Source of the DNA: Lacticaseibacillus thailandensis DSM 22698 = JCM 13996
GTDB lineage: Bacteria; Bacillota; Bacilli; Lactobacillales; Lactobacillaceae
Reading direction: 5' to 3'
DNA length: 64,000 nucleotides
Assembly (NCBI RefSeq): GCF_001312865.1
Contig: NZ_BBER01000003.1
Span: 124,001-188,000, forward strand
Position numbers and translations under genes: made by a program
In this document: piece by piece, positions 8,207-16,663 of the stretch
How positions within the stretch are numbered: position 1 is the stretch's first letter
Layout: each line of letters begins with the position of its first letter
The notes under the pieces: generated by a model
Seen by the model: only the letters and a program-made list of their open reading frames with translations
What the model was told of the DNA's origin: nothing
Databases searched by the model: none

Positions 8207-10773
8207 ATGAAGTTGAGCGTTAAACAGGCCGCAGTGGTTGGTACTGCGGCAGTTGCCTTAGTTGGTACGGGCTGGATAAATCAAATGCATCGTGTCAGTG
8301 CCGATACAGCACAGACAAACCAGATAACAGTCACGCAGGCACAATTAGAGCAAGCACAGGCAAATGTTAACTCCGCAACGGCGGCGGTAACACAAGCTCA
8401 GGTAGCGTTACAGCAAGCTCAAGCCAAAGTTAGTAGTTTGACGACGCAACTAGCTGATCAGCAGGCTGAAGTGGCGAAATTGAAGGCCACTCAAGATGAT
8501 CAGCCAGCAGCGCTGGAAGCGGCACAAGCACAGTTGGCGCAAACACAAGGCGCGCTTGCCGCCGCCAAGCAAACATTAACAGCGGCCCAAAATAACCAAA
8601 CCAGCAAACAGAACACGTTAGCCCAGGCACAAACATTGCTAAGTCAGGATCAGTCCGCGGTTGCTGCAGCGCAAAAGGAGGTCAATAATCGTCAAACTGC
8701 ATTGGCAGCGGATGAGAAGGCTCAGACAAATACGACACCAGTCAATGCCACAACGTTGGCTAATGCTAAGCAGAAGTTACGTCAGACTCAGCAGCAAGCC
8801 AACCAGGCTGACCAGACTGCTGCTAACAAGGCCACTATTAAGAAGCTAGCCGACCAATCGGTTGCTTCGGCACAACAGGAGGATGTAGCGGCCAAGGCAA
8901 AATTGAGTAAGGATCAAGCTAACCTGGATGCGGCACAAGCTAAGTTGAATCAAGTTGACCAAAAGATTGCGGATGCTAACACAACAGTATCGACCGCTGA
9001 AAAGACGTTGGCTGCAGAAGAACAGAAGGCAGAGGCACAGTCGTCCGCAAACGTAATTGTGCTGCCGGCCGGTGTGGACCGAACACTATTTAATCGAGGG
9101 CTAACTAATGACCAGATTGAGGCAATTTTGGCACCGGGTTTTGACTTAAACGCGGAATTTCATCACAACGAGGCTGATGAGAAGGTGACCACTAATCTAG
9201 ACAGCCCAGAAATTGAGCGAGAACTAAGTATCTTTGCAGCCAGCTTACTTAACCCATTATGCAAGCAATTGAACTTTAACCAGTGGCAGGTCACCGATTT
9301 ATCGGTCAAGGTTGCTCAGGATATGGCTGATCAATATGATCAGGACAAGTTTGATATGGGAGCTACGGGTGATCACGATCTTCCAGCATTTGCGAAAGTT
9401 GAAAGTGAAAACAATATCCTGGGAATCAGTGAAAGTGGATTACCGTATTCCAATATTGGAGGCGAACCATTTACGTCACTAGATGCTGAAAAGGAAAGCC
9501 TCTACTACAGCTTATTGAGTTGTATTTTTAATGATGAGGCTTCGCAGTTTGGTCATACGCACAATGTACTCAATTGGAACACCTTACTTGATGGTCCAAG
9601 TGATCAGGTTACGATGTACGAGGGTATCTCACATGACCACGTCGGAGAGACTAGCTACATTTTGTAAATTTTGGTCTTACCAATAATGATTCGCGTATCA
9701 CTGCGTCATACCCTATTCCCACAGTTGATACTGGTTTAGCGGAACAAATCACCTCGCAGCGTCAGGTGGTAGCACAGGCTAAGCAAGCACAGATTGATGC
9801 ATCTAATGCTAGATCTACTGCTTTGGCGGCCCAGGCAGATGCTAGCTTTGCGGTTCAACAGGACAATGTTGCGGTGGCTAAGGCCGATTCCTCGCTACAG
9901 CAATTTGTTCAAATGCAAACAGCTGCCGCCGAGGATCTAGCTTCAGCACAGAAGCAGCAAGCCGCTGCTCAGGCTGCGATGCAGCAAGCGCAAACAGCAC
10001 TTGACCAATTACAGGCGCCTGCTGCTACTGATCAGTCGGCCGTCACTCAGGCACAAGCCGCCCTGCAGACTGCTACGGCTGCTTTAGCAACGGCCAAAGC
10101 AAAACTATCAGCTGACCAAGCGGCAGTTGATGCGGCGCAACGCGCAACGGATCAAGCACAGACGGCGGTTGCTGCGGCAATTAAAGTCGTTCAGGTAGCA
10201 ACCGCCGCTCAATCAGCCGCTCAACAGGCGTTGGTTGATGTTGACAATGTGGGTGAAGCGTTACCGGATGCTGAAGCAAAACAAACAGCACTCGCTAATA
10301 GTCTGGAGGATGCTAAAATTGCGCTGGCCAGCACAACTGTCGAAGCCCAAGCGGCCCAGAACAAGCTGGATCAAGCACAAACAAGGCTGGCATTGATGCG
10401 GGTCGTGGATACGACGGCACAAAAGGTCAGCCCGTTAGTGGTCAAGCCAGGCAAATCTAAGCAGGCACCAGCGTCAAACGAACAGGTTCAAGGTAATGCT
10501 ACTACTGGTGCAAATGCAACAGCCACTGAGCGAGAAGTCCACGTTACGCAAGTACAACACGTGGGTAGTGCGGGTGTACCGATACGTACTATCAATAAAG
10601 CCGGGACAATTCCGGTTGGTAGCACCAAGACTATAGCAAAAAGCACAACGGTGACGCATCATCAGCAGCAATTCCCACAAACTGGTGATACTGCCAGTGC
10701 GACATTAGCCATGGTTGGTTTAGCATTAATGAGCTTACTGGGTATCGGGATGACTAAGCGGCGTCGTGTCTAA
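8207..10773 (+). CDS. LPxTG-anchored SEC10/PgrA-type surface protein (frameshifted)
   Basis: A cell-wall protein of about 855 residues. Signal peptide residues 1-32 (MKLSVKQAAVVGTAAVALVG...VSA). Then comes a long Ala/Gln-rich coiled coil (about 35-280), followed by a globular domain (about 285-510) with FGHTHNVLNW and HDHVGETSY. I associate that domain with the SEC10/PgrA surface-exclusion family. A second Ala/Gln coiled coil follows, and the end is QFPQTGD, a hydrophobic helix and KRRRV, a sortase signal of LPxTG type. The frame breaks near 9661: adding one T in CATTTTG restores SYIFVNFGLTNNDSR and joins the halves. The low-complexity CAA/GCA-rich coding differs from neighbouring genes. A class A sortase at 30.2 kb could anchor it. 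The role may be adhesion, aggregation or exclusion of conjugating donors. Confidence 0.82.
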
Positions 10774-10800
10774 AAGTTCACGTGAAACAAGTTTAAAGTA

Positions 10801-10851
10801 AAGACGCTCCCACCACGTTCCCAATACGGGGATGTGGTGGGAGCGTCTTGG
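10801..10851. terminator. Bidirectional terminator
   Basis: AAGACGCTCCCACCAC pairs with GTGGTGGGAGCGTCTT between the convergent surface-protein and degV genes. This is a 16-bp perfect stem. Confidence 0.9.
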
Positions 10852-10870
10852 TTTAATCTGTCCGCTACGG

Positions 10871-11737
10871 TTAGTCTTGGTGCAAGTCCCGCATCCACGC
10901 CAGCGCGATAGCCTTGGCGCCCAGGTGGGTACCGATGGCCGGCCCAAAGTAGGACCGTTGGATGCGGACATCGGGAAACTGTTGCTGCAGACTGTGTTGC
11001 CAGTCATCCCCAGCCTGGGGATCGTTACCGTCGATGACCCACGCGCGTAATGGGTAGTCCGCGTCCTCTTGAGCTTGCGCAAACAGTGTTTCCACGTGAC
11101 GGTAAGCGCGGGGCAGGGTGCGCACCTTGTCCGCCACCACGATTTTATGGGTGGTGTCATCAAAAGTAAGCAGGGGTTTGATGCGCAACATGCTACCCAG
11201 GATACCTGCGGTGTTGCTCAGGCGCCCACCCCGCACGAGGTGCTGCAGGTCGTTCACGATGAAGTACTCACCGGTTGAAGCACGCAGGATGTCCAGTTGG
11301 TGGATGATCTCATCCACGCTCGCGCCCGCCGCGGCCATCCGTCCGGCGGTCAACACCATCTCGCCCATGAGGATGACCGTGATCTGGGAATCATACACGA
11401 TGATGTGCTGATCGGTGGTCTCCCGTGCGAGGGCACTCACGGTACTGTTGATCCCAGAAATCGTGGCGGATAGGTAGATGTTGATGACGGTATCGTACCC
11501 CTCTGCGAGCAGCTGGTGGTGAATGTCGATCACGTCACCTAACCGCGGCTGCGAGGTGTGCGGGAACTCTTTGGCCGTTTTTAGGTGCGCGTAGTACTCC
11601 GAAGTGGTAATGTCGACCCCCTCGTTGTACGTCGTTCCGTCAATGATCACCGGGGTCGTGGCGACGCGAATGGGGAGGTCACCAATCTGCTCCGGTGTGA
11701 TGTAGGCGGTACTGTCGGTAACAATTGCAATCTTCAT
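10871..11737 (-). CDS. DegV family fatty-acid-binding protein
   Basis: A 288-residue DegV/FakB-type protein. These bind a fatty acid in a deep pocket and, as FakB, hand it to the kinase FakA for phosphorylation and entry into phospholipids. The start MKIAIVTDSTAYITPEQ is characteristic. TSQPRLGDV carries the conserved T-S-Q-P loop. SATISGINSTV matches the conserved S-x-x-x-SGT region, with I in place of the usual T in SGT. GRLSNTAGILGSMLRIKPLL follows. The fatty-acid preference is not predictable. The gene is monocistronic, divergent from the oxidoreductase at 11896. Confidence 0.9.
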   Translation of the reverse strand: MKIAIVTDSTAYITPEQIGDLPIRVATTPVIIDGTTYNEGVDITTSEYYAHLKTAKEFPHTSQPRLGDVIDIHHQLLAEGYDTVINIYLSATISGINSTVSALARETTDQHIIVYDSQITVILMGEMVLTAGRMAAAGASVDEIIHQLDILRASTGEYFIVNDLQHLVRGGRLSNTAGILGSMLRIKPLLTFDDTTHKIVVADKVRTLPRAYRHVETLFAQAQEDADYPLRAWVIDGNDPQAGDDWQHSLQQQFPDVRIQRSYFGPAIGTHLGAKAIALAWMRDLHQD

Positions 11738-11895
11738 GTGGGCACCCTTCTTCTTTGCAGCTAGTCACTGTAAGTCTACATGCAAAGGGGAAAGGTGTCC
11801 AACCGTAACCAACGCGGTGTCAGCGGCGCAACTGTAGTCACCCGCCCGGATTTGGGCTATGCTAGTGGTAACGATTACAAGGAGGACTGCTACGT

Positions 11896-12912
11896 ATGCT
11901 GAATGTTGCTTATATTGGTAATGGTAAGAGCACCAACCGCTACCACTTGCCGTTTGTGCTCCAACTCAAGGACCAGTTTCACGTTAAGACGATCTATTCA
12001 CCAAGCGGGCGCATCCGTTGGGCCAAGATTGATGGGGTGCACTACACGACCGACCTCAATGATATTTACGGTGACGATAGTATTGATTTAGTGGTGGTGA
12101 CGACGCCGAGCCGGTTCCACTACGCGACGGCCAAGGATGTCTTGGCGCACGGCAAGAACGTGCTGGTGGAAAAGCCGTTCACGGAAACGTCCGCGCAAGC
12201 GCGGGAGTTGTTTGATCTCGCCCATGAACGCGGACTGTTCATCCAGTGTTACCAGAACCGGCGCTTTGATTCTGACTGGTTGACCGTGCAAAAGGTGATC
12301 AAGAGCGGCGTGCTGGGTGACCTCTTTGAGTTGGAATCCAATTACGATTACTACCGGCCGTACGTGCCCGAGCAGGCGACTAGCTTCAGCAAAATTGATA
12401 GTTTTCTGTACGGCCACGGGTGCCACACGCTCGACCAAATCATCAGTTACTTTGGGCACCCGGACCGGACCCATTACGACGTTCGGCAGTTGCTGGGCCC
12501 CGGTCGCATGAACGATTACTTTGATATCGATATGTATTACGGTCGGACCAAGGTGCGCGTGGCGTCGAGCTATTTCCGCGTGCAAGCACGGCCGAGTTTC
12601 GTGGTTTATGGCCGGCGGGGGATGTTTACCAAAGCCGCAATGGACCGGCAGGAGGTGGACTTGAAGCACTTTTACATGCCAGACCACGACGACTTTGGCC
12701 TGGATCGGCCCGAAGATTACGGGACGCTCATCTACTATGATGATGACGGTCAATACCACGAGGAGAAGGTGCCCACGGTGCGGGGCGATTATAGCCGTGT
12801 GTACGCGGGCATATACGCCACGTTGGCCCAAGGCGCGCCGAAGATCGTCCGGGACGAGGAAACCATTGAACAAATTTCGATGCTGGAAACGGGTATCCAG
12901 CAATGTAAGTAA
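11896..12912 (+). CDS. Gfo/Idh/MocA family oxidoreductase
   Basis: A 338-residue NAD(P)-dependent dehydrogenase with an N-terminal Rossmann fold (MLNVAYIGNGKSTNRYHLP) and the family signature EKPFTETSAQARELFDLA around residues 94-111, in which the lysine of EKP is catalytic. The C-terminal half is an alpha/beta substrate domain with GHGCHTLDQI, where the His is the usual acid/base. The substrate is probably a sugar, polyol or related compound but cannot be read from sequence. Start ATG 11896 follows AAGGAGG. A terminator follows at 12930. Confidence 0.9.
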   Translation: MLNVAYIGNGKSTNRYHLPFVLQLKDQFHVKTIYSPSGRIRWAKIDGVHYTTDLNDIYGDDSIDLVVVTTPSRFHYATAKDVLAHGKNVLVEKPFTETSAQARELFDLAHERGLFIQCYQNRRFDSDWLTVQKVIKSGVLGDLFELESNYDYYRPYVPEQATSFSKIDSFLYGHGCHTLDQIISYFGHPDRTHYDVRQLLGPGRMNDYFDIDMYYGRTKVRVASSYFRVQARPSFVVYGRRGMFTKAAMDRQEVDLKHFYMPDHDDFGLDRPEDYGTLIYYDDDGQYHEEKVPTVRGDYSRVYAGIYATLAQGAPKIVRDEETIEQISMLETGIQQCK

Positions 12913-12929
12913 TAGCGCAAAGTGATTGA

Positions 12930-12970
12930 GACGGCGTACGTCATCCTGTCGGGTGGCACGCCGTCTTTTT
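12930..12970 (+). terminator. Terminator after Gfo/Idh gene
   Basis: GACGGCGT (12930-12937) pairs with ACGCCGTC (12958-12965), followed by five T. Confidence 0.85.
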
Positions 12971-12993
12971 AGTGGGGTGGAGCCAGCAACAGG

Positions 12994-13022
12994 TTGCTTA
13001 TACGAACATATGTTCGTATAAT
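12994..13022 (+). promoter_or_regulatory. SOS promoter with perfect LexA box
   Basis: The -35 box TTGCTT (12994-12999) and -10 box TATAAT (13017-13022) are 17 bases apart. Between and overlapping them is a perfect 22-bp palindrome (12999-13020) with core CGAACATATGTTCG, which matches the Gram-positive LexA/DinR consensus CGAAC-N4-GTTCG exactly. Bound LexA would cover the whole promoter, so the operon should be induced by DNA damage. Confidence 0.93.
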
Positions 13023-13052
13023 AAGGGTATCAACTCGTTGGAGGTGATGGGG

Positions 13053-13505
13053 ATGTCTAAGCAACGACGCTACGGGTTACTAGATATGTACACGGCGGTG
13101 ACACCAGGGCTGGTCCAGGACTTCTTTGCCCACCAATACCGTGATCGGGGGATGAAGAAGTGGCAGGGTTACTACCTGAGTGACCATACCAGTGCGCTGA
13201 ATAAGATGCACCAACGCTACATGCATCCGGAGCAACCGCTGTCCGAGCAGAGTACGCTGTACGTCACGACCATCCTCGATGAGGGGTTTCGTAATGGTCG
13301 TGAGGTGACCGTGCAGACCCGCCACGTGGATACGAATGGCCAATTAGACGAGATGTTTTCCGGCATGGTGGATGGCTATGAGGATAACGATGTGTTTATC
13401 GACGGTCGGCGGGTAGCCATCGACGATATCCGTCATGTCTGGATCACACTGGCAGGCGATCCCGAAGTAGGGGGTGTGCGTGATGGTCAGGCAGCAACAG
13501 GCTGA
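13053..13505 (+). CDS. YolD-like SOS protein
   Basis: A 150-residue protein whose N-terminal half shows the YolD-like pattern: YRDRGMKKWQGYYLSDHTSALNK, matching the family's R-G-x-x-K-W...L-x-x-H. It continues into an OB-like segment ending VAIDDIRHVWI. YolD-like proteins usually accompany a Y-family translesion polymerase (UvrX/UmuC-like), but none is encoded here. The start ATG 13053 follows GGAGGTGA. A LexA box controls the gene and a second small gene overlaps its end by 23 bases. The role in the DNA-damage response is inferred from promoter and family only. Confidence 0.8.
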   Translation: MSKQRRYGLLDMYTAVTPGLVQDFFAHQYRDRGMKKWQGYYLSDHTSALNKMHQRYMHPEQPLSEQSTLYVTTILDEGFRNGREVTVQTRHVDTNGQLDEMFSGMVDGYEDNDVFIDGRRVAIDDIRHVWITLAGDPEVGGVRDGQAATG

Positions 13506-13854
13506 TGATGCGGCGGTCGACACGGTCGCACACTTAGCGGAAAACGCCGTGTTGGCCAAGTACCCCGAGATGATTACCACGTTGGATAGGCCCCCAGCAG
13601 TACGGGGATACGTACTGTCGCTGTACATTATGGCGGCAACCTCCACGGCGCAGCTCGTGTTGGGTGAGGTGGTTGATGCCAGCTTAGTGCCACCCACGGA
13701 AAAGTTTATTCCCATCACGTTGGCAACGCGCCAGCAAACCCTGGCGGGTGTGATGTACTACGCGAACCTGTACCATGATCGTTTTCGACGGGAATACCAG
13801 ACCATGGTCCAACGCCTAACTAAATGGCGGCGTGAACACGGCGTGGATGGGTAG
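13483..13854 (+). CDS. Unknown second gene of the SOS operon
   Basis: A 123-residue, mostly helical protein starting MVRQQQADDAAVDTVAHLAENAVLAKYPEM. The middle (RGYVLSLYIMAATSTAQLVLGEVV) is hydrophobic and the C-terminus is basic (RFRREYQTMVQRLTKWRREHG). I do not recognise the family. The start overlaps the YolD-like gene by 23 bases, and GTAGGGGG provides a ribosome site, so translation is coupled. It shares the LexA-controlled promoter and is therefore probably damage-inducible. Confidence 0.65.
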   Translation: MVRQQQADDAAVDTVAHLAENAVLAKYPEMITTLDRPPAVRGYVLSLYIMAATSTAQLVLGEVVDASLVPPTEKFIPITLATRQQTLAGVMYYANLYHDRFRREYQTMVQRLTKWRREHGVDG

Positions 13855-13900
13855 GCCGTAGCCTGATGACCGTTATCTTGAAAAAAATGTGCGCAACCCC

Positions 13901-13929
13901 TTGCGTGGCGGGCGTATGCATGATAATAT
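13901..13929 (+). promoter_or_regulatory. Promoter of tRNA-Lys (copy 2)
   Basis: TTGCGT (13901-13906), 17 bases, then TAATAT (13924-13929). The -10 region and discriminator (GATAATATATTTAAGTCGT) are identical to copy 1 at 274-302. Confidence 0.75.
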
Positions 13930-13961
13930 ATTTAAGTCGTCAAGGCGACAGGCAGTAACAT

Positions 13962-14034
13962 GGGCGGTTAGCTCAGCTGGCAGAGCACCGGACTCTTAAT
14001 CCGGGTGTCCAGGGTTCGATCCCCTGACCGCCCA
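13962..14034 (+). tRNA. tRNA-Lys (anticodon CTT), second copy
   Basis: All 73 bases are the same as the tRNA at 335-407, with the same CTT anticodon. The -10/discriminator region is conserved but the spacer and downstream terminator differ. This looks like an older duplication with selection on the tRNA and promoter rather than a recent block copy. Confidence 0.95.
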
Positions 14035-14051
14035 GCAAATATCGGCGAGAA

Positions 14052-14086
14052 CCTCATCAGTTTTGACTGGTGGGGCGCTTTTTTTT
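14052..14086 (+). terminator. Terminator after tRNA-Lys copy 2
   Basis: CCTCATCAGT (14052-14061) pairs, with several G-T pairs, with ACTGGTGGGG (14066-14075), followed by a run of T. Confidence 0.75.
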
Positions 14087-14181
14087 ATTCGGGCTGATCG
14101 CTAGATGGTGGTGGCCAGGTTATCAATTACTTAGTACGTGTACGGACAATGGACCTGGACGTAATGGAGGTTGAATACGCA

Positions 14182-14547
14182 ATGGTGACGGATATTTTTG
14201 TCGTACTGGTAGCACTCGAAGCACTTTTCATTATGGGGCTAGAAATATTTGGGACCCAGACGGCAATGGCACGGCGGGCGTTTGGGCTGTCCCGGGAGTA
14301 TCTCGCCACGAGGACGGCACGGTCGGCGATGGCTAATCAGGGACTCTATAATGGTTTTGTCGGCGTAGGTCTACTGTACGCGCGTTATGGCCTCACCGGG
14401 GCGGCTGCGTACCGTATGCAACTCGTCTTTGTGGGTTTCGTCGTGGTCGCCGCCATCTTCGGTGCGCTGACGGCTAATAAGCAGATTATTTTGACCCAGG
14501 GTAGTCCGGCGATTGTGGCGTTGCTGCTGTTACTACTATTGCATTAA
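14182..14547 (+). CDS. DUF1304 family membrane protein
   Basis: A 121-residue integral membrane protein with about four helices. The DUF1304 pattern is clear: VALEALFIMGLEIFG at the N-terminus, then MANQGLYNGFVGVGLLYARYG and a C-terminal NKQIILTQGSPAIVALLLLL. The function of the family is not known. ATG 14182 is used with GGAGG at 14166-14170; an in-frame ATG lies 33 bases upstream. It follows a tRNA terminator and is monocistronic. Confidence 0.8.
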   Translation: MVTDIFVVLVALEALFIMGLEIFGTQTAMARRAFGLSREYLATRTARSAMANQGLYNGFVGVGLLYARYGLTGAAAYRMQLVFVGFVVVAAIFGALTANKQIILTQGSPAIVALLLLLLLH

Positions 14548-14627
14548 TAGTACCGGCCGCAAGCGGATTGATAGGTGGTCAATGGCTGTTGCGGTTACTT
14601 GGACGAATATTTAGGTGGTACGTACTA

Positions 14628-14657
14628 ACCGGCGGTCCATGGGCAGCCGGTTTTTTT
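14628..14657 (+). terminator. Terminator after DUF1304 gene
   Basis: ACCGGC (14628-14633) pairs with GCCGGT (14646-14651), followed by T residues. Confidence 0.65.
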
Positions 14658-14832
14658 GGTGGGCGCAGTACTGCGGGCGGATTTCAGCGCGTCGTGGTGC
14701 CTGTCAGTGGTGACGGAACAAAGTTTCTTGGACGTAACCGTACTGCAAGTAAGAATAATTAGTTATAATGTTATGTTAAACGGTAGCAATTTATTGGGTA
14801 ACGTCACTGTGCAACTAGCTGGGAGTGAGCGT

Positions 14833-16623
14833 ATGGGTACGGAACAAAGTACATATTTACAGCGACTGGGTCAATTCTTCCATGATGTCCGCGTGGGCCG
14901 TGGGGTCAAGCTACGGGAAGCGGCGGGTGACTGGTCGGTATCCACGTTGTCGCGCTTTGAACGCGGTGAGCACGATATTAGTGCGGATAAGGGCGTGGAA
15001 CTGATGGCCCGGTTGGGGTTAGAGGATACTGACTTTTTGTCATTCTATAACCGGCAGCCGGGCAACTTGCCGGTGCTTGCTATGGACGCGGCGCTGTCGT
15101 ACGAACCGGCAATGGTGGTGCGTCGCCGCGCCGCGTACTTTGCGGAGCACCCGGAACGAAATACGCTTACTTCAGTAGTGGCGACGTGTCTGAACGCGGC
15201 GGAACATTGGCGGGAGCCGGACTTCCGGTTTAGTGACGCGGAAGAACAGCTTTTAGCTGACCGGCTGGCCGTACCCGAACACTACGCATTCTTGGAAGTG
15301 GCGATGCTTAAAGTAATCGGAGGTCCGGCAAGCCATGAACTGTTGACCTTGCTGTGGCAGCGTATTGAACGTATGGGGCCGAAGTGGCCGTATTACGGAA
15401 TAAGGCTACTTATGGTGTGGCTCGGTGCAATCATGGATCGGGATATGCCCCTCATTGACGGAATTGAGGCCAAGCTGACACCTATCTTTACGCATTACGC
15501 AGAGAATAAATTTACCCTCGAGTACCTACCAAACTGGGCGTATGGCCAAGCTGCCGTGCGGTGGTTGCGGGACCCGACGGCGGCCAATGCAGCCCGTATC
15601 CAGCAATTGATTGACGATTTAATGGTGATGGGCGCCGCTGATGATGCCCACTGGTTTAACAATATGTTTACCCGGATGCAGCACGCACACGTGCGCCATA
15701 ACGACACCCTGGTTGATCACCCACTGACGCTGGCCGTCAGCCATACTTTAGGGCAGTTACTGCAAAATCAGCGGCATTACTTTGGCCTTAGTTTACGGGA
15801 TATTAGTCAGGGATTTAGCGTTAGCGCTTTGCGCCGTTTCGAAGCTGGAGCAACGCAAATTGCGTTTGCTGGTTTGATGCGCTTGATGGGGTCGTTGGGC
15901 TTGCAGCCATCACAGTATTTTACGTATTTGGGACGCACTGACCGTCATCCTTTGGGGGTGATTGGGTTGCGAGCGACGTATATTAGACTCAAACATTACG
16001 TTCCTGATAGCGAACAACCAGCACCAGTGGTAATTTGTCAGCAATTTGTTTTACAAATACCAGAGAAGCCGCAGTCAGTGTTATCGGTACAGATGCTTGT
16101 GTTGTACACAGTCGCCGGTTTAGCGCTGCCCGTTGAAATTAGCGGGGGGTTACAAGCTATATTCACGTTATTAATGCAATCGAACCAGTGGCAAGTAATG
16201 GAAATGTTGGCCGCGCAAGCGCTTGTCCATTGGTTGGCGCCGGAGCAAATCGTGCCGTTGTTTCAGCATGGACACCGGCTCCTGGTGAAGTCGCCGGAAA
16301 TGTTGGGCGGCACCTATTTCTTTGAGGGCCTCAATTACGCATTAGTGCATGTGACCAAGACTAGCCCGCACGGTGTGGCCCGCATGTTTCTCAAGCAGTT
16401 TGACTGGTTACCGCGGGGGGCGAACTTCACGCCGGGTGCGTGGACGGCCACCGGTTCGTGGTTGTTTGCCCGCGCGTTGATATCGCCTGGGCCAAAAGCC
16501 ATGGCTGCGTGCCGTTCGTTTGTAGCGCGGTCGCGGCGGGTCGGGCACCTTGATGCGGTGGATGCGATGCAGGAATCATGGGGCGATCTCGTTCCGGAGG
16601 CGTTATTTAAGCGGGAATGTTGA
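14833..16623 (+). CDS. Double Rgg-like regulator, copy 1
   Basis: A 596-residue protein that looks like two Rgg-size modules joined head to tail. Module 1 begins with an XRE/Rgg helix-turn-helix (about residues 10-66: FHDVRVGRGVKLREAAGDWSVSTLSRFERGEHDIS). An all-helical C-terminal region of the Rgg/TPR sort follows, including YLPNWAYGQAAVRWL. Module 2 starts near residue 300 with a second helix-turn-helix (LGQLLQNQRHYFGLSLRDISQGFSVSALRRFEAG) and a second helical domain. Rgg proteins are usually about 285 residues, work as dimers and bind short peptide pheromones, so this protein may be a built-in pseudo-dimer. The start is ATG 14833 with GGGAGTGA upstream. A paralogue follows 40 bases later. 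Confidence 0.75.
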   Translation: MGTEQSTYLQRLGQFFHDVRVGRGVKLREAAGDWSVSTLSRFERGEHDISADKGVELMARLGLEDTDFLSFYNRQPGNLPVLAMDAALSYEPAMVVRRRAAYFAEHPERNTLTSVVATCLNAAEHWREPDFRFSDAEEQLLADRLAVPEHYAFLEVAMLKVIGGPASHELLTLLWQRIERMGPKWPYYGIRLLMVWLGAIMDRDMPLIDGIEAKLTPIFTHYAENKFTLEYLPNWAYGQAAVRWLRDPTAANAARIQQLIDDLMVMGAADDAHWFNNMFTRMQHAHVRHNDTLVDHPLTLAVSHTLGQLLQNQRHYFGLSLRDISQGFSVSALRRFEAGATQIAFAGLMRLMGSLGLQPSQYFTYLGRTDRHPLGVIGLRATYIRLKHYVPDSEQPAPVVICQQFVLQIPEKPQSVLSVQMLVLYTVAGLALPVEISGGLQAIFTLLMQSNQWQVMEMLAAQALVHWLAPEQIVPLFQHGHRLLVKSPEMLGGTYFFEGLNYALVHVTKTSPHGVARMFLKQFDWLPRGANFTPGAWTATGSWLFARALISPGPKAMAACRSFVARSRRVGHLDAVDAMQESWGDLVPEALFKREC

Positions 16624-16663
16624 AGTGCATACGAGCATTTGGCGTAAAGGTAGGGGTTGTAGC

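Noticed and set aside
10774-10789. AAGTTCACGTGAAACA, a parS-like sequence after the surface-protein gene
   Set aside because: Three differences in the left arm; kept only as a possible decayed site.
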